Part shown: piece after piece, positions 26,706 through 34,585 of the stretch
How the letters are laid out: each line of letters begins with the position of its first letter
Position numbering within the stretch: position 1 is the stretch's first letter
Origin: an uncultured Erysipelotrichaceae bacterium
GTDB lineage: Bacteria > Bacillota_I > Bacilli_A > Erysipelotrichales > Erysipelotrichaceae
NCBI GenBank assembly: GCA_902761625.1
Contig: CACWLH010000015.1
Span: forward strand, 1-37,960
Reading direction: 5' to 3'
Length of the DNA stretch: 37,960 nucleotides
Program-made: the position numbers and the translations under genes
The notes under the pieces: model-generated
The model's database searches: none
The model's input: the letters and a program-made list of their open reading frames with translations, nothing else
Told to the model about the DNA's origin: nothing

Positions 26706-28715
26706 ATGGCAAAATGGATCTGGAAATTCGGTGATTTTGAGAAATATCACAGCATGCTTGTGCACAGCAGACGCCAGGCTTACGGTCATATTGAACCGCC
26801 GGTCTGGAAACTGTACCGTCCTGAATGCGCGGTCCGCTTTGAAAAGACAGTGGAGACCGAAGGCGGCGTGTTTCATGTCACAGCAAACGGCGACTGCACG
26901 GTTTCATTGTTTACCGGCGATTATAATCCTGAGCACGGCGATTTTGAAACAAAGTGCGGAAACGGTCCCGATATTGAACTGCCTGCCGGAAAGCAGCGCA
27001 TTGAAATCCGAGTCGTCAATACGATCAGCCTCCCCGCGGTTTATGTGAACGGCGTGATTGAAAGCGATGAAACCTGGAATGCGGATGATATCACAAATGA
27101 CTGGAGACCGGTTGGATGTTCAGATCTTTTCACTGATCCAAAGAAGACACCCGATGTGTTCCCGTTTGCATATGAAAAAGCGGAACCGGTGAAGGTTTAT
27201 CAGAAAGATGGTGTGCCGGGAAAGATCTTTGACTTCGGCAAAGAAATCTTTGCGGCAGTGACAATCACCAATCTCAAGGATGATCAGCCCACATTTGTCG
27301 CATGGGGAGAATCCGAAGAGGAAGCGCTGGATCGTGAGTGGAGCGTTGTTCATTTCAATGATTATGCAAAAGAAGGAAACCTGTCTTACCCTCCTTATGC
27401 ATTGCGCTATCTCTATGTCAGCGATCCTAACGGGGATGTGAATGTGATGACGGAAAGCCTGCCGCTCAGATACCGCGGCTCATTCCATACCGGCGAAGAA
27501 GTGATTGACCGGGTATATGATACTGCCGCATATACCTTCCATCTGAATTGCAGAGAATTCATACTCGACGGCATCAAACGTGACCGCTGGGTCTGGTCTG
27601 CGGATGCCTATCAGAGCTTCTTTGTGAACCGTTACCTCTTCATGGATCAGGAGCTGGAAAAGCGCACTCTGACTTCTCTTGGCGGCGGACTTCCGGTTGT
27701 GCAATATATCAACACCATCATGGATTACAGCTATTTCTGGCTGATCAGTCTCTGGGATTACTATCTCACATGGGGCGATGCGGATTATCTCTCTCAGATC
27801 TTTCCGCAGGCACAGGCCGTCATGTCGTTCTGCCTCAGCCGGGTATCAGATGACGGATTCATCCGCGGACAAAAAGGCGACTGGGTGTTTATCGACTGGG
27901 CGCCGATGGACAAGACCGGCGCATTGCTGGGCGAACAAGTGCTTCTTGCCGAAGCAATGGAGTCTTTCGGAAAGATCCTTGAAACTGTTCAAAACGGTGA
28001 TAACGATTCTTCGGAAACACCGGAATCTTATTTCATCCGCTCTCAGAAACTGCGTGAGCAGACAAAGAAATATTTTTACGATGAAGAAAAAGGTGTCTAT
28101 ATTGACAGCTATGAATCCGGAAAACGGAATGTGAGCAGACAGAACAACATCCTCGCGTTCCTGTATCTCGGCATCAGTGATGAACAGAAACGGAATATCT
28201 ATGAGCGCGTGATTCTGAATGATGATGTCATTGCCATCACAACACCTTACTTCAAGTTCTATGAAAACCAGGTTCACTGCCTGATGGGTGACGGTACAAG
28301 ACTGGAAGAGAGCCTGCGTGAATACTATGGGGGAATGCTGAAACTGGATGCGACCACACTGTATGAACAATATGATCCTTCCGAAACAGGTGTTGAGCGC
28401 TTTGCGATGTATGGCAGACCGTTTGAAAAATCGCTGTGTCACGCATGGAGCGCAAGCCCTGTGTATCTGCTCGGCCGCTTCCGCATGGGCGTGGTGAATA
28501 CCGGTATTGCATACAATACATTTGAAGTGCGTCCGATGCTTGGCGATCTTGAACAGTTCGACGGTGTCGTTCCCCTGCCCGAAGGTGAGGTGCATGTTTC
28601 AATGAACCGGCAGAAGCTTTGTGTATGCAGCAGCGCACCCGGCGGCACATTGATTTACAACAATCAGGAATATCCGCTGATTCCGGGACAGGAAGTTCAG
28701 ATTCAGACCGTCTGA
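26706..28715 (+). CDS. GH78-like six-hairpin glycosidase (alpha-L-rhamnosidase-related)
   Basis: A 669-residue cytoplasmic protein without signal peptide. An N-terminal beta-rich part (about 1-255) is followed by the (alpha/alpha)6 barrel. [19 protein letters not shown] (286-304) corresponds to the GH78 general-acid loop DCPxRExxGWxGD, giving Asp288 and Asp293. [14 protein letters not shown] (from about 549, Glu554) corresponds to the general-base loop ATTIWESW. A beta C-terminal domain ends [20 protein letters not shown]. It is shorter than the full GH78 at 30975 and lacks the first N-terminal domains, so it belongs to a divergent subgroup. Rhamnosidase activity is probable but unproven. AAGGAG lies about 11 nt before the ATG. 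The promoter carries a palindrome, and kptA follows after 20 nt. Confidence 0.8.
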   Translation: MAKWIWKFGDFEKYHSMLVHSRRQAYGHIEPPVWKLYRPECAVRFEKTVETEGGVFHVTANGDCTVSLFTGDYNPEHGDFETKCGNGPDIELPAGKQRIEIRVVNTISLPAVYVNGVIESDETWNADDITNDWRPVGCSDLFTDPKKTPDVFPFAYEKAEPVKVYQKDGVPGKIFDFGKEIFAAVTITNLKDDQPTFVAWGESEEEALDREWSVVHFNDYAKEGNLSYPPYALRYLYVSDPNGDVNVMTESLPLRYRGSFHTGEEVIDRVYDTAAYTFHLNCREFILDGIKRDRWVWSADAYQSFFVNRYLFMDQELEKRTLTSLGGGLPVVQYINTIMDYSYFWLISLWDYYLTWGDADYLSQIFPQAQAVMSFCLSRVSDDGFIRGQKGDWVFIDWAPMDKTGALLGEQVLLAEAMESFGKILETVQNGDNDSSETPESYFIRSQKLREQTKKYFYDEEKGVYIDSYESGKRNVSRQNNILAFLYLGISDEQKRNIYERVILNDDVIAITTPYFKFYENQVHCLMGDGTRLEESLREYYGGMLKLDATTLYEQYDPSETGVERFAMYGRPFEKSLCHAWSASPVYLLGRFRMGVVNTGIAYNTFEVRPMLGDLEQFDGVVPLPEGEVHVSMNRQKLCVCSSAPGGTLIYNNQEYPLIPGQEVQIQTV

Positions 28716-28735
28716 AAGAAGGAAAGGACTCATCC

Positions 28736-29284
28736 ATGCCTGACAAAGACAGATCCATGATTAAAACATCCAAATTCATTTCACTCATCCTGAGACACAA
28801 ACCCGAAACGATCGGGATCACACTTGATGAACACGGATGGGCAGATGTGAATGAACTGATTGAAGGTGTGAACAAAACGCATCCGTTGGATCATAAACTT
28901 CTGGAGAGGATCGTTGCGGAAGATGAAAAGCAGAGATATTCATTCAATGAAGATCATACAAAGATCAGAGCCAATCAGGGACATTCCATCCAGGTGGATG
29001 TGGAACTTAAGGAAGTGATCCCACCTGAAGTTTTGTTTCATGGCACCGGATTCAAATATACTTCATCCATCGACACGCAGGGTCTGAAACCAAAAACAAG
29101 ATTATATGTGCATTTAAGCAAAGACGCCGACACCGCATACAAAGTCGGTTCAAGACATGGCAGACCTGTCATCTATACCGTTTTGAGCAGACAGATGCAT
29201 GAAGACGGATTCAGATTTTATCTTTCTCAGAATGGAGTTTATTTAACGAAGGAAGTACCGGTCAGATATCTTGTCAAAGAGTAA
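28736..29284 (+). CDS. kptA: RNA 2'-phosphotransferase (Tpt1/KptA family)
   Basis: A 182-residue enzyme that removes an internal RNA 2'-phosphate using NAD+, giving ADP-ribose 1'',2''-cyclic phosphate. Family features: the N-terminal winged-helix lobe with [20 protein letters not shown] (Arg20-His21 pair) and [10 protein letters not shown], then [47 protein letters not shown] and GRPVIYTV forming the NAD-binding lobe. The ATG at 28736 follows GGAAAGGAC; the upstream part of the open frame overlaps the GH78-like gene. In yeast it finishes tRNA splicing; bacteria do not make 2'-phosphate tRNA that way, and the bacterial substrate is unsettled. Its place in a glycosidase operon looks incidental. 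Confidence 0.94.
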   Translation: MPDKDRSMIKTSKFISLILRHKPETIGITLDEHGWADVNELIEGVNKTHPLDHKLLERIVAEDEKQRYSFNEDHTKIRANQGHSIQVDVELKEVIPPEVLFHGTGFKYTSSIDTQGLKPKTRLYVHLSKDADTAYKVGSRHGRPVIYTVLSRQMHEDGFRFYLSQNGVYLTKEVPVRYLVKE

Positions 29285-29331
29285 CCTGGCCGTGAAATCA
29301 TATATATTGTGTAAAAACAGGAGGTTCATTG

Positions 29332-29790
29332 ATGAAGGAAGAATTGAACGAAATGATTGAAGATATGATTGATTCAGAAGAATACGAAGATACCCGTCAG
29401 ACACTTGAAACCGTTGAGCTGACTATCATTGCCCCAAAAGCCGGAACACTCATCACATGCAATGACCCTTCCGGTTTTGATCAGACACCCGTACCTGAAG
29501 TTGTTTCAAAAAGCGATCATTATGATATCGATACGATCAATGTCAACGGAGCGGAAAGACAAGAGGCATATTGGAAAACATACAATACGCTTGAATACTA
29601 TTCAGATGTCACATTTGAAAAAGGCAATTCCTATACAGTATTCGGCAAAGTCAAGGCAGCCCCGGGTTACAGCTTCAATGATCCGGTGGAATTGATCATC
29701 AACGGTGAGGAAATTCCGATGGAACAGGTGGAAGATTATTCTTTTGAGGGAGACAGCTTCACTTTCTATTTTAATCTCACAATTCAATAA
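29332..29790 (+). CDS. Small acidic beta-rich protein of unknown function
   Basis: I do not recognise this 152-residue protein. The first 28 residues are a highly acidic helix (MKEELNEMIEDMIDSEEYED). The rest looks like one immunoglobulin-like beta domain: LTIIAPKAGTLITCND, then VTFEKGNSYTVFGKVKAAPG followed by YSFNDPVELIINGEEIP, and a strand FTFYFNLTIQ at the end. The pattern of a Gly-Tyr-x-Phe turn and a following VNG-type strand resembles domains repeated in Firmicutes surface proteins, but here there is a single copy and no signal peptide or anchor. An AGGAGG 7 nt before the ATG at 29332 is the best ribosome site in this stretch. It follows kptA by 47 nt and is closed by a terminator. Confidence 0.7.
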   Translation: MKEELNEMIEDMIDSEEYEDTRQTLETVELTIIAPKAGTLITCNDPSGFDQTPVPEVVSKSDHYDIDTINVNGAERQEAYWKTYNTLEYYSDVTFEKGNSYTVFGKVKAAPGYSFNDPVELIINGEEIPMEQVEDYSFEGDSFTFYFNLTIQ

Positions 29791-29807
29791 TTGAGATGAT
29801 TGATAAC

Positions 29808-29839
29808 GGAGCCGGGCAGTATCTCACCCGGCTCCTTTT
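29808..29839 (+). terminator. Terminator of the GH78-like/kptA operon
   Basis: 9-bp perfect stem GGAGCCGGG (29808-29816) with CCCGGCTCC (29827-29835), then a T tract. Confidence 0.92.
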
Positions 29840-29880
29840 TCATTGAACTTCTTTCTGATCTCACCGCATGTGCGGATCAT

Positions 29881-30849
29881 TCATTGCGCATGTATTTTTC
29901 TGTATTCAGCCGGCGGCATCTTCATACGCTGATGAAACAGTCTGGAAAAATACGTTTCATTTTCAATTCCCGACAGTTCAGCCACTCTGTATACCGGAAG
30001 CGATGTGCCGGTCAGCAGAAATTTTGCCCGTTCCAGGCGCAGCCGGATCAGATACTCATTGGGCGGAAATCCGGTTATTTTTCTGAACTCTCTTGAAAGA
30101 TGATATTTGGAGAAACCTGATATATCCGCAAGATCATCCATACTCAGCGCCTCACGGTAATGTTCATGCATATAGTAAACAAGTTTCTGCATTTTTCCGT
30201 TTCCGTCCTGGGAACTGTTTTCCCTTTCGGCCAGGATCAGATGAACAAGAAGTGTCTGCAGACAATGCTCAGTCCGCAATGTTCTGCGGGCATCAGGCGT
30301 CACATAGGCCTCCAGCATCATTCTCAGATCCGGCTCAAACGCGGCGATGTTTCCGGCATGCAGAACGGGATTATCGGTTTTTGCGAACTCCTGATAAAGT
30401 GGACCGATGCCGTCCCCGTTGATGTGGATATCGGTATGTTCCCAGAATTCCGAAGCGGTTCTGTAAACTGCCGGCAGTCTGCAGTCAATCCAGAACAGAT
30501 CGCCTTTCTTCAATGTGTATGAACGTCCGCGGTATTCCAGAATGCCCGAGCCATCATGTGTATAGAGAAGCAGATACGATCTGGCATATTTTCTGCTCGT
30601 ATAATAATCATGCAATGTATACATATGAGAAAACGACTGCAGATGCATCTGTTTTCTGAACACATCATCCGGCATCGGAAAAACAGTCAATACATCCGCA
30701 TATCCCCTCAGACGGTAATCCGCCGCCCGAACCAGTTCATATGGATCTGCGCCGTTTTCTTTCATGATACTGTCATAAGGATTTTCATCCGGCAGCCCGT
30801 CTCCGGCTGTATTGAAATCATAATGAATCATCGGATAGTCTTCGTACAT
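29881..30849 (-). CDS. AraC-family transcriptional regulator
   Basis: A 322-residue regulator. An N-terminal cupin-like sensor domain (about 60-190, with GILEYRGRSYTLKKGDLFWI as the core strand pair) is followed by two C-terminal helix-turn-helix motifs: LSMDDLADISGFSKYHLSRE with FRKITGFPPNEYLIRLRLER, and LPVYRVAELSGIENETYFSR with LFHQRMKMPPAEYRK. The ATG at 30849 has CGGAGG upstream. It is transcribed away from the GH78 alpha-L-rhamnosidase, and a 26-bp dyad lies between them, so it most likely activates that gene in response to rhamnose or a rhamnoside. It could also act on the GH78-like operon whose end faces it. Confidence 0.93.
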   Translation of the reverse strand: MYEDYPMIHYDFNTAGDGLPDENPYDSIMKENGADPYELVRAADYRLRGYADVLTVFPMPDDVFRKQMHLQSFSHMYTLHDYYTSRKYARSYLLLYTHDGSGILEYRGRSYTLKKGDLFWIDCRLPAVYRTASEFWEHTDIHINGDGIGPLYQEFAKTDNPVLHAGNIAAFEPDLRMMLEAYVTPDARRTLRTEHCLQTLLVHLILAERENSSQDGNGKMQKLVYYMHEHYREALSMDDLADISGFSKYHLSREFRKITGFPPNEYLIRLRLERAKFLLTGTSLPVYRVAELSGIENETYFSRLFHQRMKMPPAEYRKIHAQ

Positions 30850-30879
30850 GCTGTACCTCCGCACGATTGTGCAAGATTT

Positions 30880-30934
30880 CCGCATTTTCATACATTAAAA
30901 TGCGGATAATCAGCTTATATACTCAAATTATAAT
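30880..30934 (+). promoter_or_regulatory. Operator dyad and promoter of the rhamnosidase gene
   Basis: Inverted repeat with 9-bp arms, CCGCATTTT (30880-30888) and AAAATGCGG (30897-30905), spaced by 8 bp. Right after it a perfect TATAAT (30929-30934) has no -35 (ATAATC at the expected place). A dyad taking the place of a -35 is the usual layout of an AraC-activated promoter. A smaller GCAC-GATT-GTGC dyad (30861-30872) lies next to the regulator start. Confidence 0.6.
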
Positions 30935-30974
30935 AAGACAGTTCAATAAGCAATATCAGGCAATGGAGGAATGT

Positions 30975-33635
30975 ATGAAACTGTACGATCTGAAAACAAA
31001 TCACCAAAAGGAACTCATCGGCATCGATACAAAACCGTATTTTTCCTGGAAGCTGCAGAGTGATGAGGAAAATGTGCAGCAGAAATCATACCGGATCATT
31101 CTCAGCGATCAGAACAATGTTGTTTGGGATACCGGCATCAGAGAAAGCAGTCAGTCTGTATTCGTGCCGTATCAGGGCATTCCGCTGAGATCGCGCACCC
31201 GCTATGAATGGACGGTATCCGTCTGTGATGAACATGACAATACAGCAGAGGCAAAAACATGGTTTGAAACAGCATTTCTTTATCCGGAAGACTGGAAGGC
31301 AGTCTGGATTGAAAGTGCGGAAAAACCGGTCAAAAGAAAAAAAGGATTCGGAAACCAGCCTGCTCCGCTGATGTTCCGCAGAACATTCCATCTTGATGAT
31401 GAAGCAGCCAGCGCACGTCTTTATGCGACTTGTCATGGCGTCTATGAGGCAAGCATCAACGGCATCCGTGCAGATGACCGCCGCTTTGCGCCGGAATATA
31501 CATCATATGACAGACTGCTCTGTTATCAGGTTTATGATGTGAGTGCCCTTTTGCATAAAGGCGATAATGCACTGGGCATGTATGTCGGCGACGGATGGTA
31601 TTTCAATCTGCAGACAGCGATTGACAATAAAGACCTGAAGAAACCTTATGCGCTTCTGTATCAGCTGGAAGTCACATTGAAAAACGGTGAACAGATCACC
31701 GTATGTTCCGACGGCAGTGAAAAATATTCATCCGGACCAATTTGCTTTTCCGACCTCTTTGCCGGAGAACAGTATGACGCAAACAAAGAGCAGCCCGGAT
31801 GGGATACAGTTGATTTCGATGACCGTGCATGGAAACCGGTCAGAAAAGGAAACAAAGATGTCAGAGGACTTGCCGTGCAGACAGGCAATCCGGTCAAAGC
31901 GGTAAAGGAAGTACCTGCACAAAAATACTATATTTCTCCCAAAGGCGAACATATCATCGATTTCGGACAGGTGCTCGCCGGTGATGTGCGTTTCAGAATC
32001 AGCGCTCCCGCAGGCACTGCCGTGACACTTGAGCATTTTGAAGTCACTGATACCGAAGGCAATTATTTCAATAATATTCTCGGCACAGTCGGCGTCGGCG
32101 AAGGAAGCGATCAGAAGGTCGTCTATGTTTCCAACGGAACCGAAGCAGTATACGAAGCCAGATTCTCCTATCATGGTTTCCGCTATATCCGTATCAGCGG
32201 TATTGATGAGATCCGTCCGGAAGACTATACGGCAGTCGCTGTGTCCACACAGAATGATGAAACCGGAACATTCACATGTTCCGATGCAAGGATCAACAGA
32301 CTTTATGAAAACACCAGATGGTCCCAGCGTTCGAATATGCTTTCGATTCCGACGGACTGTCCGCAAAGAGAAAAAGCGGGATGGACAGGTGATATCGGCA
32401 TTTACGCCGCCACATCTTTGCAGAATGAAGATACAACCGGATTATTGACCAGATGGCTCAGAAGCGTCAGTGCTGATCAGAAGAAAGACGGCGCAATCCC
32501 GATGGTCGTTCCGAATAATCAGACATACAAGAACATGAGCCTGCTTCTGACTCTGGCCGGCGGTTTGAAAGGATATCCGGCTCCGGCAGGCTGGAGTGAT
32601 GCCTGCATCCTTGTTCCGCTTGCCATGTATGAGCAGACCGGGAATACGGAAATTCTCAAAGACCAGTATGACACGATGAAGAAATGGTGTGATTTCATCA
32701 TCAGAACCGCCGCGAAATACAGAGGCGACAAAAAGCTTCCGAAAGAAACCGATCAGTATCTCTGGAATACCGGCTTCCATTATGGTGAATGGCTGATCCC
32801 CAGCATGACACAGAAAGGATTCAATGACAGCAGCGGAATGTCAATCAGTATGAAGGAAGGCAAACAGTATGTCAGTGAAACATACGCATACCTTTCAATG
32901 AAGAATTTTGCCCGGATTTCTGAATTGCTCGGTGAAAAGAAAAACGCCGCATATTATGCGGATATGGCGGAAAAAATGCGTCAGGCATTCATTGACGGCA
33001 TCATCACAGAAGACGGAAAAATGCCGACAACTCTGATGGGAAGCTATATCATTCCTCTGCACTATGGCCTTGTCCCGGAAAAATTCAGAGAATCATTCAT
33101 GCAGGAAATCCTGAAGAAGATCGAAGAGAACAACGGCTGTCTGGATACGGGATTCCTGGGCACTCCCGTTATTCTTGATACATTGTGCGAAAACGGCTAT
33201 CAGAAAAATGCATATGACCTTCTGTTCCAGGACAAATGCCCTTCCTGGCTCTATGAGGTCGATCATGGCGCCACAACGATCTGGGAAAGCTGGATCACCG
33301 CTGAACCGGATGGAACACCGATGGCGCTCAGTCTGAACCACTACGCCTTCGGCTGTGTTGATGACTGGATGTTCCGCAATATCAACGGCATTGTCCCGAC
33401 AGAACCGGGATACAGAACATTCCGCATTGAACCGAAGATGGATGAGCGTATCACTTCTGCCTCACGCACATTTGAGTCAGAATACGGAACCATCCGCAGC
33501 GACTGGAAGATTGAAAACGGATTGTTCACACTGTCTGTTTCCATCCCTGCCAATACCAGTGCAGAGATTGTTCTGCCCGATGGCACTGCTGAAAACAAAG
33601 GATCCGGCTCATATACATTTACATGCAGAGTTTAA
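30975..33635 (+). CDS. GH78 alpha-L-rhamnosidase
   Basis: An 886-residue inverting glycosidase releasing terminal alpha-L-rhamnose from flavonoid glycosides or pectin fragments. There is no signal peptide, so it acts in the cytoplasm. Domains in order: N-terminal Ig-like (about 1-105), jelly-roll with galactose-binding fold (about 115-290), a second beta domain (RFRISAPAGTAVTLEHFEV), the (alpha/alpha)6 barrel (about 430-790) and a C-terminal beta domain. The acid loop DCPQREKAGWTGD is at 461-473 (Asp461, Glu466); the base loop ATTIWESW has Glu771. The ATG at 30975 has TGGAGGAA upstream; the longer frame would cover the promoter. It is monocistronic and divergent from the AraC regulator. No rhamnose catabolic genes (rhaA, rhaB, rhaD) are in the window. 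Confidence 0.95.
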   Translation: MKLYDLKTNHQKELIGIDTKPYFSWKLQSDEENVQQKSYRIILSDQNNVVWDTGIRESSQSVFVPYQGIPLRSRTRYEWTVSVCDEHDNTAEAKTWFETAFLYPEDWKAVWIESAEKPVKRKKGFGNQPAPLMFRRTFHLDDEAASARLYATCHGVYEASINGIRADDRRFAPEYTSYDRLLCYQVYDVSALLHKGDNALGMYVGDGWYFNLQTAIDNKDLKKPYALLYQLEVTLKNGEQITVCSDGSEKYSSGPICFSDLFAGEQYDANKEQPGWDTVDFDDRAWKPVRKGNKDVRGLAVQTGNPVKAVKEVPAQKYYISPKGEHIIDFGQVLAGDVRFRISAPAGTAVTLEHFEVTDTEGNYFNNILGTVGVGEGSDQKVVYVSNGTEAVYEARFSYHGFRYIRISGIDEIRPEDYTAVAVSTQNDETGTFTCSDARINRLYENTRWSQRSNMLSIPTDCPQREKAGWTGDIGIYAATSLQNEDTTGLLTRWLRSVSADQKKDGAIPMVVPNNQTYKNMSLLLTLAGGLKGYPAPAGWSDACILVPLAMYEQTGNTEILKDQYDTMKKWCDFIIRTAAKYRGDKKLPKETDQYLWNTGFHYGEWLIPSMTQKGFNDSSGMSISMKEGKQYVSETYAYLSMKNFARISELLGEKKNAAYYADMAEKMRQAFIDGIITEDGKMPTTLMGSYIIPLHYGLVPEKFRESFMQEILKKIEENNGCLDTGFLGTPVILDTLCENGYQKNAYDLLFQDKCPSWLYEVDHGATTIWESWITAEPDGTPMALSLNHYAFGCVDDWMFRNINGIVPTEPGYRTFRIEPKMDERITSASRTFESEYGTIRSDWKIENGLFTLSVSIPANTSAEIVLPDGTAENKGSGSYTFTCRV

Positions 33636-33696
33636 AGCCAAACAGTCTTCACGCCCATTTTCGAAAAACAGAAATCAGGCAATGATTCATAACTTC

Positions 33697-33736
33697 AGCG
33701 GCTGTTCAGGACAAGGTCCTGAAACAGCTGCTTTTT
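33697..33736 (+). terminator. Terminator after the rhamnosidase gene
   Basis: Long stem with two mismatches between 33697-33712 and 33716-33732 (core GCTGTT/AACAGC and AGGAC/GTCCT), followed by five T. Confidence 0.8.
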
Positions 33737-33769
33737 CATCTGTGATGAAATCATTCTTCTGCCGTTTCA

Positions 33770-33800
33770 TAAAGAAAGGATCCGTATTTCTGCGGATCCT
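33770..33800 (-). terminator. Terminator of the DUF1538/PII-like operon
   Basis: On the minus strand AGGATCCG (33793-33800) pairs with CGGATCCT (33777-33784), then TTCTTTATG. It lies 56 nt past the stop at 33856. Confidence 0.75.
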
Positions 33801-33855
33801 GATCTGTCTTTGAGATGAGCCGGGAAGTATAGTCTTTCCATCCCGTATGAAAGCA

Positions 33856-34188
33856 TTATTTTTCTTCTTTGTTGAAATCAGTGAGTCCGACCACGCTGGT
33901 TACCGGAACAGAGAAAGCAATGCCGTGGGCTTCACTTTCAAGGCCTGCCTTTGAATAGATCATCCGCAGAACTTCATCCTTCTTCTCGGCCGGAACCAGA
34001 ATGATGACAACCTCTTTTTCCGGCTGGATCGTGATATTGAACATTTCTTCCGCTTCGGTTGTTGTGGTGCCTCTGCCTTTGAGAATCGTTCCGCCGGCAG
34101 CTCCTGCCTTACGGGCTGCGAACATGACATGGTCAGAGAATCCTGCGTTGACGGCACAGAAGACCGCTTCGTATTTTTTATCAGCCAT
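33856..34188 (-). CDS. PII-like (P-II family) signalling protein, second copy
   Basis: A 110-residue protein with the PII ferredoxin-like fold. It begins with the strand YEAVFCAVNAGFSDHVMFAA. GAAGGTILKGRGT (residues 29-41) is the signature of the nucleotide-binding edge, EVVIILVPAEKKDEVLRMIY is the second beta-alpha unit, and FSVPVTSVVGL ends it. The classical T-loop with its uridylylated Tyr is not evident, so GlnB-type control is unlikely. Its ATG overlaps the stop of the preceding PII-like gene by 8 nt, implying translational coupling. By context it should sense an adenine nucleotide or second messenger and gate the DUF1538 membrane protein; the ligand is unknown. Confidence 0.82.
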   Translation of the reverse strand: MADKKYEAVFCAVNAGFSDHVMFAARKAGAAGGTILKGRGTTTTEAEEMFNITIQPEKEVVIILVPAEKKDEVLRMIYSKAGLESEAHGIAFSVPVTSVVGLTDFNKEEK

Positions 34189-34570
34189 TTTTACTTACCA
34201 TCCTTTGATCATTGCTTAAGAATCCGTAACTCAGTTTGCCGATCACGCTGGACAGCGGTACGGCGAATGAGATGCCTGTATCGTTATTGACTGTATGGAA
34301 ACGCTCTCCCAGTGCCTCCATGATTTCATTGACCCTCTCCTCGCGGACAATACTGAAGATGATACTGCGCCGTTTATCTTTCAGGCCGAGGAATTCAACC
34401 AGATTTGAATCTGCCGTTCCGCTGCCGACAACCGCGATCTGCAGATTGGCATCAAACGATTTGATGAAGTCCGCAAAGAAGGTTCCTTTGCCTTTCTGGA
34501 CAACCGTTATCAGCATCACTAATTTATGAGGAGCCACATTGCCTTCCAGGTTCTGCTTTTTTTCATCCAT
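34181..34570 (-). CDS. PII-like signalling protein, first copy
   Basis: A 129-residue protein with the same fold as its downstream neighbour but low identity: PHKLVMLITVVQKGKGTFFA for the first strand and helix, NLQIAVVGSGTADSNLVEFL for the middle, RRSIIFSIVREERVNEIMEA for the second beta-alpha unit, and a closing FAVPLSSVIG matching the FSVPVTSVVG of the other copy. It carries an N-terminal extension of about 14 residues. Here the GRG motif is replaced by a G-S-G-T-A-D segment, so the two copies may bind different ligands or form heterotrimers. AGGAGG lies 10 nt before the ATG. It sits 15 nt after the DUF1538 gene. Confidence 0.72.
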   Translation of the reverse strand: MDEKKQNLEGNVAPHKLVMLITVVQKGKGTFFADFIKSFDANLQIAVVGSGTADSNLVEFLGLKDKRRSIIFSIVREERVNEIMEALGERFHTVNNDTGISFAVPLSSVIGKLSYGFLSNDQRMVSKNG

Positions 34571-34585
34571 TGAATCTCAACCTCC

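Noticed and set aside
33355..33813. 152-codon plus-strand frame overlapping the rhamnosidase 3' end
   Set aside because: Out of frame with GH78, no ribosome site, and it runs through the terminator at 33697-33736.
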